Source: Helicobacter sp. MIT 05-5294
GTDB lineage: Bacteria > Campylobacterota > Campylobacteria > Campylobacterales > Helicobacteraceae
Reading direction: 5' to 3'
DNA length: 64,000 nt
Assembly (NCBI RefSeq): GCF_000765675.1
Contig: NZ_JRPA02000003.1
Coordinates: 62,001 to 126,000 of the forward strand
In this document: piece after piece, positions 55,482-63,561 of the stretch
Position numbering within the stretch: the first letter of the stretch is position 1
Layout of the letters: every line of letters begins with the position of its first letter
Notes under the pieces: model-generated
Database searches by the model: none
Told to the model about the DNA's origin: nothing
Seen by the model: only the letters and a program-made list of their open reading frames with translations
Made by a program: the position numbers and the translations under genes

Positions 55482-56579
55482 CTACTTTGCATCCAAAATC
55501 ACTTCTGCTATCTGTCGTATCTCAGATTCTTTCAAATAAGGATTCATTGGCAAACTTAACACCTCATCACTTGCTAATTCTGTATTTGGAAAATCTCCTT
55601 TTTTGTGTCCTAAATACGCGAAACATTCTTGTAAATGCAATCCTAATGGATAATGAACTGCGCTCGGGATTCCATGTTGATTTAGGCACTCCTGTATGGT
55701 TTTGCGATTCTTAGTGCGAATCGTATATTGCGCAAACACACTTTTTCTACCTTCTAATACTTGAGGAAGAATCACATTCGCATTTTTTAGATACTCATTA
55801 TACATATTAGCAACTTGATTTCTACGCACAATATCGTTCCCAAAACTCCTTAGCTTAATCCTTAAAATCACTGCTTGCAGTGCATCTAATCTCCCTCCGA
55901 TTCCAATATATTGATGCACATATCGTTCTTTTTCCCCATGCAATCGCAAGCTTCTAATCTTTTGCGCAAAACTCTCTTCTTGGGTAAAAACTGCTCCACC
56001 ATCACCATAACAACCCAAAGGCTTAGCAGGAAAAAAGCTTGTAGTAGCAATCGCACCAAAAGTAGAGTCTTTTTTTTGCTGAAATTCTGAGCCGAAACTT
56101 TGCGCCCCATCAAGGATTAATTTAAGATTCCTTTTAGCACAAATACTCCCAAGCTTTTCCAAATTGGGTGGTTGCCCATAGAGACTAACAGCTAAAACCG
56201 CCTTTGTTTTTGGAGTAATAGCATCTTCAATCAAATCACAATTAATATTATAATCCTCTAAGGAAATATCCACAAAAATAGGCTTGATGCCCAAAAGTGC
56301 AATCATCTCCGCAGTCGCAATAAAAGTAAAAGGTGTTGTAATCACTTCATCGCCTGCTTTTAGACTTAAAGCCATTAAAGCAAGCAATAACGCAGAACTT
56401 CCGCTAGAGCAAGTAATGGCGTATTTACTCTTTGCAAAGATTGCTAATTCTTGCTCTAAGGATTCTACTTCACTCCCCATAATATAATTTGCATTCCTAC
56501 AAACCCTTAAAACCGCTTCTTCAATCTCCTCTTGATGTGCCTTGTGTGATTCTTTTAAATTTGCAAAATCAATCTTCAT
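55482..56579 (-). CDS. WbpE/WlbC-like sugar aminotransferase (DegT family)
   Basis: A 365-residue PLP enzyme. It contains MGSEVESLEQELAIFAKSKY, TPFTFIATAEMIALLGIKPI and TSFFPAKPLGCYGDGGAVF, with the PLP Lys in PAKPLG. These features match WbpE/WlbC, which aminate C3 of UDP-3-keto-GlcNAcA. Together with the WlbA-like and WbpD-like genes it suggests a 2,3-diamino uronic acid. It lies 21 bases upstream of asnB. Confidence 0.88.
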   Translation of the reverse strand: MKIDFANLKESHKAHQEEIEEAVLRVCRNANYIMGSEVESLEQELAIFAKSKYAITCSSGSSALLLALMALSLKAGDEVITTPFTFIATAEMIALLGIKPIFVDISLEDYNINCDLIEDAITPKTKAVLAVSLYGQPPNLEKLGSICAKRNLKLILDGAQSFGSEFQQKKDSTFGAIATTSFFPAKPLGCYGDGGAVFTQEESFAQKIRSLRLHGEKERYVHQYIGIGGRLDALQAVILRIKLRSFGNDIVRRNQVANMYNEYLKNANVILPQVLEGRKSVFAQYTIRTKNRKTIQECLNQHGIPSAVHYPLGLHLQECFAYLGHKKGDFPNTELASDEVLSLPMNPYLKESEIRQIAEVILDAK

Positions 56580-56611
56580 TTATTACCTCCAAGAGTTTAT
56601 TTGCAATATGA

Positions 56612-57889
56612 TTATGGACACATTGCAAACTTTAGTATTACTTGTTTTATTTGCTGATTATGCTCCATATATAAAGCATTTTCTCCAAATTTAGCAATAT
56701 ATTCTCTCAAAATCTGTCGTGCTTCTAATCTATTTCTCCCATAATACCAAAGTGTTTTATTTTGGAGTGGATTATACCACCACTCTTGTGGTATATTATC
56801 ATCTATTAAGTTTTTAAATTTGTTTGCAATCACAATTGGATTCCACTCTCTAATGACAAAATTATAAGCTTTTTCTCCAATCTCTATACGATATTGCTCA
56901 TCTCCAATAAGGTGTAAAATCAGTTTTTCTAAATCTTCTGGAACACCATAGACAATGGGTGGTATTTTTTCTTGATACTTAAAATTTTCATAAAAATGCG
57001 ACATATCGTAGCCCGTTACAATAGAAGGCTTCTTAAAAAAAGCAGCTTCCGTTGAAAATCTAGCCATATATCCTCCACCAGAATACAATTGGTCAATCAC
57101 AAAATCACTTGTTGCAATATGGTATAGCACTTCTTGATTATTCATATTGCTTAATAATACAAACTCTATATCATATCTTTCTTGGAGGGATTCAATGGTT
57201 TGTGTAATTATTGAAGTTCCTTTTGCAACTCGATTTGTTGGGGCATGAACAATTTTGATTTTACCTTTCTTAAGATAAGGTTGTGGAATACTTTTAAGCT
57301 GAATATAATGATAATCCGTAGGGATTCCAAAATAGCGATAATCAATATATGGTAATGTCTGAAAATGTGATACAGCTGTATAACTGATAATATAAGAGGC
57401 ATATTGCTCAATTATTTTTACTCTATCTTTCGTTTCTATCGTCAATCGATGAATTTCATCTAAATTTTTTTGAAAATGTGAGCCGTCCAAATACGGGGGT
57501 CTAAAATCTGAACCCAATATAAAATAAATAACCTTTTTTTTGAAAAACTTTAAAATAATTAATTCTTTGAAATTAAAAAAACTAGAAAAAGCTACAAATA
57601 TAAAAGTGTCATAGAGCGTTAAACATCTAACAAACAATATCGTGCGTCCAATAAGAGAAAAAAACGCTAGAATATGCCTTATCAAAAAGACTTCTTTATT
57701 TCTTCTGTGAAGTAAGATTGCGTATTTTGCCAACGAAATACTCCAATGCTTTGCAATCAAGTCCGTATCCACACCAAACGCATAATCTTTCGTCAAAACA
57801 ATATCACTTGAAATCCCTAAAGTATCAAAACCCTTTTTAAGATTCTGCAAGACATTAGAAATCTCATGCAACCCAAGCATAATCCTCAT
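56612..57889 (-). CDS. Family 4-like (GT-B) glycosyltransferase
   Basis: A 425-residue protein with two Rossmann-like halves. The C-terminal half contains KIKIVHAPTNRVAKGTSIIT (about residues 219-238) and a nucleotide-sugar-binding region around YMARFSTEAAFFKKPSIVTG. The N-terminal half has a hydrophobic stretch that may contact membrane (about 68-95). I recognise the fold but not the specific linkage. It follows the ACP gene by three bases. Confidence 0.72.
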   Translation of the reverse strand: MRIMLGLHEISNVLQNLKKGFDTLGISSDIVLTKDYAFGVDTDLIAKHWSISLAKYAILLHRRNKEVFLIRHILAFFSLIGRTILFVRCLTLYDTFIFVAFSSFFNFKELIILKFFKKKVIYFILGSDFRPPYLDGSHFQKNLDEIHRLTIETKDRVKIIEQYASYIISYTAVSHFQTLPYIDYRYFGIPTDYHYIQLKSIPQPYLKKGKIKIVHAPTNRVAKGTSIITQTIESLQERYDIEFVLLSNMNNQEVLYHIATSDFVIDQLYSGGGYMARFSTEAAFFKKPSIVTGYDMSHFYENFKYQEKIPPIVYGVPEDLEKLILHLIGDEQYRIEIGEKAYNFVIREWNPIVIANKFKNLIDDNIPQEWWYNPLQNKTLWYYGRNRLEARQILREYIAKFGENALYMEHNQQIKQVILKFAMCP

Positions 57890-57892
57890 TAT

Positions 57893-58129
57893 TTATCCTA
57901 ACTTATTTTGTATGTATTCCTCTATATTCTTAATGCTTTGCACCAAATGCAAATCAGAATCCGGTATTTTAATGCCAAAATGTTCTTCTAGTTTTAGATA
58001 CAGATTTGCCATATCTAAGCTATCCACACCTTGTTCTACAAGCCCTAAATCATCGGACAATTCATCAACCTCGCCTAAAATATCAATTTCTTTCAAAATT
58101 TCCCTAATCATTTTTTTGCTAATTTCCAT
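57893..58129 (-). CDS. Dedicated acyl carrier protein
   Basis: A 78-residue ACP. The phosphopantetheine Ser lies in LVEQGVDSLDMANLYLKLEE (Ser at about residue 38). Charge pattern and length are typical of ACPs in surface-sugar loci such as C. jejuni acpP2/acpP3. The ATG at 58129 has AAGGAG upstream; a longer frame would overlap the KAS III gene. It probably holds an acyl group made by the adjacent KAS III. Confidence 0.9.
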   Translation of the reverse strand: MEISKKMIREILKEIDILGEVDELSDDLGLVEQGVDSLDMANLYLKLEEHFGIKIPDSDLHLVQSIKNIEEYIQNKLG

Positions 58130-58131
58130 TT

Positions 58132-59049
58132 TTACTCCTTTATTAAAACTAAACTTGCCCAAGAAAATCCTACACCAAAACCACTCAAAACTACTTTTTT
58201 GATATTTTGATTGTGGAGATGATTCGCCAATATCAATGGAATAGATGATGAAATCGTATTTCCATAATCAAAAATCTCATAAGGCACTTTGGATTCTTCT
58301 ACACCCAAACGCTTTTGAATTGTTTTGACAATATAACGACTCCCTTGATGTAAAATAAACAAATCAATATCAACAATCTTCATATCTTCCATTTCTAAGA
58401 GTCGCTGAATCTGTTTTGGAACTTCTGTGGCGGCGAAGCTAAACACTTGCCTCCCATTCATTTCTAGTTTTTGATTGCGACAAATCAAAGAATCCCAGCC
58501 AGCCAAACCGTCAGTGCCAAACAAAATTCTTTTAGAATGAAATTTTGCATTTTCACTCAAAAGTGTTACAGAAGCTCCATCGCCAAAAAGCAGAGAGGTG
58601 TCTTTATCATCTTTATCCACAATACGAGAATACGGGTCAGCTGTAAAAAGCAATCCCCTTTTGAATCCATTTGCTTCCATAAAAGACTGCATGATAGACA
58701 AGCCATAAACATACCCAGAACACCCCAAAGAAATATCAAAACAAGCCACGCTTTTAGACATTTCCAATTCTTTATGCAACATAGCAGAGAGATGCGGAAG
58801 CTTAAAATCAGGATTCTGCGTAACCACCACAACAGCATCAATATTTTCTACATTTACTTTATTTTGTAAATTCTTAAAAGCATTCAAACACATATCCATT
58901 GCTGTTTCATCAACACCCATTACCGAATGGTTGATAACACCTATCTTTTCTCGGATAAAATTTTCTTCTAATTTATATTGTTTAGCCAACTCATCATTTG
59001 AGATTCTACCTTGTGGAATATATCCTGCTATTTCCTCTATGCCTACCAA
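58132..59049 (-). CDS. 3-oxoacyl-ACP synthase III (FabH-like), locus-specific
   Basis: A 305-residue thiolase-fold enzyme. The catalytic triad is present: Cys110 in DISLGCSGYVYGL, His234 in LFILHQGSRYIV and Asn264 in DYGNTISSSIP. It would condense an acyl-CoA with malonyl-ACP. I chose TTG at 59049 because AAAGGGAG lies six bases upstream; an earlier TTG at 59067 is in the same frame but overlaps the upstream gene. It is followed directly by the ACP gene, as in C. jejuni fabH2-acpP3. Confidence 0.88.
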   Translation of the reverse strand: MVGIEEIAGYIPQGRISNDELAKQYKLEENFIREKIGVINHSVMGVDETAMDMCLNAFKNLQNKVNVENIDAVVVVTQNPDFKLPHLSAMLHKELEMSKSVACFDISLGCSGYVYGLSIMQSFMEANGFKRGLLFTADPYSRIVDKDDKDTSLLFGDGASVTLLSENAKFHSKRILFGTDGLAGWDSLICRNQKLEMNGRQVFSFAATEVPKQIQRLLEMEDMKIVDIDLFILHQGSRYIVKTIQKRLGVEESKVPYEIFDYGNTISSSIPLILANHLHNQNIKKVVLSGFGVGFSWASLVLIKE

Positions 59050-59051
59050 TG

Positions 59052-59653
59052 TTAGCTCCCTTTGCAAGAAAAATAAATATACCCTAATTTTTTATTATCA
59101 ACCAAAACCGCTGTTTTAAAAAGCCGATGATTGAAGTGAGACAAATAAGAAATTTGCATAGATTCAAAATCTCTTATAAACCCACTTTCAAACTCAAGTC
59201 GAGAAAAATAAAATTTACCATTAATATCGTCAAAAATCTTAAAAAGTAAAGACTTATTCAAAGAAACAAGATGTTCTATGAAAGAATAATCGCTATTTTT
59301 CAAGACCATAGCTTGATTATTACTAAAAGCGGCTTGTTTAATAACCTCATTTTCATTATAAGGAACTCGTTTGACAATGGGTTTTTCATATTCTATTGCA
59401 AAAACTTTAAACATTTCTTCTTGATTTCGGCACTTTAAAGCCAAAACAATATCTTCTAAATCTTGTGGTTTCTCCGTAGTAAAACAAAGATTCTTATGTG
59501 CAAGTTTATGAAGCACTAAATCAAGCTGCAAAAGCCCCCCCCCCCGACAATAGTTTCAATATTGTCTAATAGGAAATCGTAAATTGTCGTTCCATGCACA
59601 TAGTTACGCTCCGCCTTGAAAACAAAATCACTATATAAATCATTAAGAAACAT
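59052..59653 (-). CDS. Unknown-family protein, paralogue B: phase-variable, currently OFF
   Basis: I read this as one gene broken by an 11-base poly-G tract. From ATG 59653 (AAGGAAG upstream) it reads MFLNDLYSDFVFKAERNYVH, then TIYDFLLDNIETIVGGGG and soon a stop. With 9 or 12 Gs it would join the frame starting LLQLDLVLHKLAHKNLCF and give about 200 residues. It resembles its neighbour: RNYVHGTTIYDF against RNYIQGGTIYEA, VPYNENEVIKQA against IPYDEEEILRTA, and KLGYIYFSCKGS against SVGFIYFSLKGS. I do not recognise the family. Confidence 0.8.
59535..59545. repeat. C11 homopolymer in unknown-family paralogue B
   Basis: Eleven cytosines (G11 in the coding strand), directly after codon GTC. Lengths divisible by three restore the full frame; 11 gives a stop shortly after. 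The tract interrupts the sequence where the paralogue has KLVNLD-like residues. Confidence 0.92.
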
Positions 59654-60269
59654 AATTACTTCCTTTGAGAGAAAAATAAATAAAACCAACACTTATTTGA
59701 TTGACGAAAATTTCTGTTTTGACAATCTGAAATTCAAATTTAGAACAATATTTTAGGCATATCTCTTTTATCTTACCCTCATCAATCATTTGATTTAATG
59801 TCAATCTTGACAAAAACCATTTAGAGTCTTTTATATCGTCCTTAAACAAGAAACTAAGCAATGCCTTATTCATTGCAATAACATACCTAACGACTGATAT
59901 TTGCTGCTTAAAATCTTTTAAGCAAATCCCATTATTATTAATCCTAGCAGTTCTTAAGATTTCTTCCTCATCATAAGGAATCCTTAATTGAATATCATTA
60001 GCATCTTCTTGATGATAACCATAAAATCTATATTTTCCATTCTCATTTTCTAGTGTTAAAACAACTTTAATTTCTTTGTTGTTTTGTTGTTTTTCGTAAA
60101 ATATAAGATCTTTTGAAATAATCGCCCGATAGGTAAAATCAAGATTAACGAGCTTAGAAAAAACCTGCGAGATTTTAGGTAAAATAGCCTCATAAATCGT
60201 GCCACCTTGGATATAATTACGATTGCCCAAAAAATATAAACCATCAAGAGTAATAATATTATTGCCCAT
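59643..60269 (-). CDS. Unknown-family protein, paralogue A (intact)
   Basis: A 208-residue protein starting MGNNIITLDGLYFLGNRNYI. No signal peptide or membrane helix is obvious. Conserved points shared with its tandem neighbour are RNYIQGGTIYEAIL, IPYDEEEIL, MNKALL and VGFIYFSLKG. The ATG at 60269 has AAGGA upstream and overlaps the LpxD-like stop by 11 bases. It belongs to a tight unit with LpxD-like, KAS III and ACP genes, so a role in making or moving an acyl group is likely but unproven. Confidence 0.75.
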   Translation of the reverse strand: MGNNIITLDGLYFLGNRNYIQGGTIYEAILPKISQVFSKLVNLDFTYRAIISKDLIFYEKQQNNKEIKVVLTLENENGKYRFYGYHQEDANDIQLRIPYDEEEILRTARINNNGICLKDFKQQISVVRYVIAMNKALLSFLFKDDIKDSKWFLSRLTLNQMIDEGKIKEICLKYCSKFEFQIVKTEIFVNQISVGFIYFSLKGSNYVS

Positions 60270-61152
60270 TTTTATTCCTTGCGAACAAACGAATGTTTTT
60301 AATATGATCAAATGCAAAATTTCCAGAAACATCCGAATTTTCTGGAAAACTCTGCACTACAACACTACCAATTCTAATTCTTGAATTTGAGCCTATACTG
60401 ATTCCATCTTTAATAGTTACAGAAGGACCCAAAATAACATTTTCTCCAAGCTTAGCACTACCTCCTATCAAACAATTTCCAGACATACGAGTTGCCTTGC
60501 CTATTATACAATTTGCTGCAATATTACAAAGCACAGCAATAGAAACAGAATCCTGAAGCTCCGTAACTCCCCATACGGACTTACTAACAACGCTATTATC
60601 CATAATATCTACACTATTACCAATCTTCACCCCACCATAACGTTGAATCATTACTTTTTCATATCCATTATAAGCCAATTCTAGCCCTTGTGCTCCAACA
60701 ACAACACCATTGCCAACATAAGAATTATCCCCAACATAAGAATTAGACGCAATATATGCATGCACTCCAACTTCAACATTATCACCCAAATAAACATTGT
60801 CCTCAACATAAGCCGTTGGGTGAATTTTGACATTATTACCACGATAATTTTTAATATCACAAATGTATTTCTTAAAGATTCCTCCATATTGATTATGAAT
60901 CTTCCAAAAATAAAATCTAGGATTTTCTGTGATAAATATCATTATTTCTCTTTGAATATAAGATTGCAATTCCTGATAAATTACTTTCTTTGTAAGAAGA
61001 GCCATAATATTTGGATTGGCAATTGCTTTGAGAAAAAATGCTTTATTTTCGGCATAACTCATTGTATTTTGAATTGATGATTCTACCCCACCAAGATATT
61101 CCACACCCCATTGTTCAATTAAAATTTTATCCATATCCAAATTAAGAACCAT
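60259..61152 (-). CDS. LpxD-like hexapeptide N-acyltransferase
   Basis: A 297-residue protein. An N-terminal helical region (about 1-105) precedes a long left-handed beta-helix: KIHPTAYVEDNVYLGDNVEV, then NSYVGDNSYVGNGVVVGAQG. GNSVDIMDNSVVSKSVWGV and GNCLIGGSAKLGENVILGPS continue it. The layout and the GAQG loop resemble LpxD, which transfers 3-hydroxyacyl groups from ACP to an amino sugar. Its neighbours include an ACP and KAS III, fitting an acyl-ACP-dependent enzyme on a surface sugar. Confidence 0.78.
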   Translation of the reverse strand: MVLNLDMDKILIEQWGVEYLGGVESSIQNTMSYAENKAFFLKAIANPNIMALLTKKVIYQELQSYIQREIMIFITENPRFYFWKIHNQYGGIFKKYICDIKNYRGNNVKIHPTAYVEDNVYLGDNVEVGVHAYIASNSYVGDNSYVGNGVVVGAQGLELAYNGYEKVMIQRYGGVKIGNSVDIMDNSVVSKSVWGVTELQDSVSIAVLCNIAANCIIGKATRMSGNCLIGGSAKLGENVILGPSVTIKDGISIGSNSRIRIGSVVVQSFPENSDVSGNFAFDHIKNIRLFARNKNGQ

Positions 61153-61173
61153 TCTACAATCCTATTTTTTGTT

Positions 61174-61902
61174 TTATTGTAATTCTAAGAGACGACCCAA
61201 GAGAGCACAGCTTCCATTAGGAGAATCTCCTTGATATTGTCTTAACAAATTATAATCTTGGAAATAACCTCTAGCACTTTCATAACGACTTAAGACTTCA
61301 GTATTTAAAAAAATATGAATAGGGTGGAATCCAAACATTAAATAGGAATTCTTTGCAATCTTGCTTGTTTTAATCTTATTTTTATACATACAAGCAACAT
61401 CATCCGCCCAATGATAAGGACATCTAATAAGTCCCTCCCAATTCTCATAAGGCTGCAAAAAGCCCCCCCCCCCCGAAGAATTATGAGCCATCATTGGAAT
61501 ACAAAGATTGCTTTCATGTGTAATACCTAATTTCTTAGCTTCACTCAAGATTCTACTAGAAATCCCTAAACAATGGCTTCTCATAGTCTTAGCCTCTGGG
61601 ACAATATCCAAAAAATACCTCAAAACCTCTTTATAATCTCTTCCATAAGAAAAATCCCCTTCTAATAATGGATTAAAATTTGGATGAATCCCTAATTCAA
61701 AAAGTGGATTGCCTCTTAATCTTTCAAGCAAAGGGGTCTTATGTGTAACAAACCAAGTTGCTTTCACATTTGCTCTCTCCAGCAATCCAATGCTATATTC
61801 TAACACTTCATCGCTTGCCCAATCAATATCAAAAGTCAAAAAAAATTTTTGAAAAGAAATAGATTCAATGGGATTAATTTCGCCTACTAAACCAAACTCC
61901 AT
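61174..61902 (-). CDS. WbmS-like polysaccharide deacetylase family protein, phase-variable, currently ON
   Basis: A 242-residue protein. The NodB-like first motif is FFLTFDIDWASDEVLEY (about residues 20-36), and FELGIHPNFNPLLEGDF holds the His region. MRSHCLGISSRILSEAKKLG fits WbmS-type proteins of O-antigen loci. A poly-G tract of 12 encodes SGGGGF near residue 148 and is in frame. The activity may be N-deacetylation of a sugar. A promoter lies just upstream. Confidence 0.78.
   Translation of the reverse strand: MEFGLVGEINPIESISFQKFFLTFDIDWASDEVLEYSIGLLERANVKATWFVTHKTPLLERLRGNPLFELGIHPNFNPLLEGDFSYGRDYKEVLRYFLDIVPEAKTMRSHCLGISSRILSEAKKLGITHESNLCIPMMAHNSSGGGGFLQPYENWEGLIRCPYHWADDVACMYKNKIKTSKIAKNSYLMFGFHPIHIFLNTEVLSRYESARGYFQDYNLLRQYQGDSPNGSCALLGRLLELQ
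61463..61474. repeat. C12 homopolymer in the deacetylase-like gene
   Basis: Twelve cytosines (G12 in the coding strand). The frame is open at this length; one base more or less stops the protein near its middle. Confidence 0.92.
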
Positions 61903-61940
61903 TATATTTACAACACTTTTAAAAATAAAATATCTACGAA

Positions 61941-61949
61941 ATTATATCA
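61941..61949 (-). promoter_or_regulatory. Extended -10 promoter of the acyl module
   Basis: On the minus strand TGATATAAT is a perfect TG-n-TATAAT, about 40 bases before the ATG at 61902 and after the sulfotransferase stop. It suggests an independent transcript for the deacetylase, LpxD-like, unknown pair, KAS III and ACP genes. Confidence 0.7.
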
Positions 61950-62020
61950 GATTAAAAAAGAATCCTGCCAAAAAATACTAACCAAAAATTCAAACTTTAA
62001 ATTCTACAAGTTCTTATGAT

Positions 62021-62938
62021 TTACTTACTAGGATACCGCCAATCATCAACACTGAAATCAACCATACTTTCTAATTCTTCAATATCACTACCAAAAGATT
62101 CTTTAAGTATTTCAAAGCATTCTTCTGGAATCCTATCTTTTGCAGTTTTAATGTTGTTTTTTAATTTCAAAATCCATTCACTTTCTTCGCTATCTACTAT
62201 TGCTTCCTCTTTCCGTATAGACTGCATTAACTCCGAGAAAATTCTATCGCCAAAATGTTGTCTAAGTTGTTTTTGCAACCTCACATCAATCACACTAAAA
62301 CTTGTATGATTTGGCGCGATACATGAAACAAAATCGGTATTCTCCAATCCCAAAAACTCATAAATTTTTGGTAGTAACGACAAATCATTATTATTAAGCG
62401 ATTCTGACTTAATACACAAAATTTGCCTTTTTGGAAAAAACTCTAAAAATTCTTTAAGCTGCTTAGCATAAAATCCCCTACCAGTATAGTCATAAGGCTG
62501 AATCTCGCTCCATATTCCTTGAGATTCCCCAATCCTTCTTTCTTCTTGTAAAAGAGCTTCTTTGAAAGTTAATTCCTCTAACCCCTGCAATGCTGTAAAT
62601 CTATAATTTCCCCAAGCCCTCTCTATGGGATTCCTAAGCATAAAGATAAATTTCATATCCGGAAAATCCTTTGCGATTCTTTGTGATATTTTTCTACCAC
62701 CGTATAAATATGAGCTTGACCTTTCTCCTATGGCAACCTTCTCATTAGGCACATTTCTAAAATATTGATTCAAATACCAATTCAAGCCCTTTGCGTATTC
62801 CCAACTTTTATAATAATAATGAGGTTCTGGGATTCTTTGCTGTGGTAAATAAATTTCGGGGTGTTGGATGAGCAACTCATAAAGATAGCTCGTTCCTCCT
62901 GCGGCTGCCCCTCCGATGATAAAATTTGGAGTTCTCAT
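62021..62938 (-). CDS. PAPS-dependent sulfotransferase
   Basis: A 305-residue protein. The 5'-phosphosulfate loop is FIIGGAAAGGTSYLYELLIQ (about residues 5-24). The 3'-phosphate binding segment is FIFMLRNPIERAWGNYRF (about 97-114). These are the two core motifs of sugar sulfotransferases. It would sulfate a surface glycan using PAPS, with CysQ (39344-40186) clearing PAP. GGAGGG precedes the ATG, which overlaps the upstream acetyltransferase stop (ATGA). Confidence 0.88.
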   Translation of the reverse strand: MRTPNFIIGGAAAGGTSYLYELLIQHPEIYLPQQRIPEPHYYYKSWEYAKGLNWYLNQYFRNVPNEKVAIGERSSSYLYGGRKISQRIAKDFPDMKFIFMLRNPIERAWGNYRFTALQGLEELTFKEALLQEERRIGESQGIWSEIQPYDYTGRGFYAKQLKEFLEFFPKRQILCIKSESLNNNDLSLLPKIYEFLGLENTDFVSCIAPNHTSFSVIDVRLQKQLRQHFGDRIFSELMQSIRKEEAIVDSEESEWILKLKNNIKTAKDRIPEECFEILKESFGSDIEELESMVDFSVDDWRYPSK

Positions 62939-63561
62939 GCTACCCTCCTATGCCACTTTTTTAGAAGTGGTTTGGAGTGAAGCAAAAAAGCGACTAAATG
63001 CCCCCCCCCCCCCGCAGGATTACTATTATTTTGATTCATAATTCCTCCTATAATTTTTGCTGGACACCCAGCGACTTTTGTATAAGGTGGGACATCTTTA
63101 TTTACAAAACTACATGCCCCAACAACTGCACCCTTACTGATTTTAACACCCATACTTATCACAGCATTAGGACCAATGTAGCAATTATCCTCAATCACAA
63201 CAGGCGCATATACTTTGGATTCTTTGCCACCACTAGATGACCATTGCACACTATTGTGTGTATAAATTTGCACCCCAGCGGAAATGGAACAAAACTTACC
63301 AATTTTCAATCCACCACTTCCCTCAAGAATACAAAAAGGACCAACAAAAGTATTTTCTCCTACTTCCACATTGCCAAAAATATACACATTATCATAACAA
63401 TTGCTCCCCTCTCCCCACTTTAAATAACTTGCTTTTTCCCAGCGATCATTAAAATATTCGTTTAATGGCATAACTCTATTATATTTCAGCTTTTTGTTAT
63501 CTCTTAATTTTACAAAAAGTTTTAAAATCTTTTCTTTAAATTGTAGAATTTTTCTTTCCAT
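62935..63561 (-). CDS. Hexapeptide-repeat sugar acetyltransferase with poly-G-encoded tail
   Basis: A 208-residue left-handed beta-helix protein. Repeats run from NVYIFGNVEVGENTFVGPFC to VVIEDNCYIGPNAVISMGVK, and SISAGVQIYTHNSVQWSSS holds the likely catalytic His. The fold ends near AGCPAKIIGGIM (about residue 173). Only the tail after NPAGGGGH is affected by a 13-base poly-G tract, so the enzyme itself should be intact in all phases. The current stop overlaps the sulfotransferase ATG. Confidence 0.83.
   Translation of the reverse strand: MERKILQFKEKILKLFVKLRDNKKLKYNRVMPLNEYFNDRWEKASYLKWGEGSNCYDNVYIFGNVEVGENTFVGPFCILEGSGGLKIGKFCSISAGVQIYTHNSVQWSSSGGKESKVYAPVVIEDNCYIGPNAVISMGVKISKGAVVGACSFVNKDVPPYTKVAGCPAKIIGGIMNQNNSNPAGGGGHLVAFLLHSKPLLKKWHRRVA
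63001..63013. repeat. C13 homopolymer near the 3' end of the acetyltransferase gene
   Basis: Thirteen cytosines (G13 in the coding strand), the longest tract here. At 13 the stop overlaps the next start (ATGA). At 12 translation stops about 60 bases upstream; at 14 it stops at a TAG about a dozen bases before the next ATG. Confidence 0.93.
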
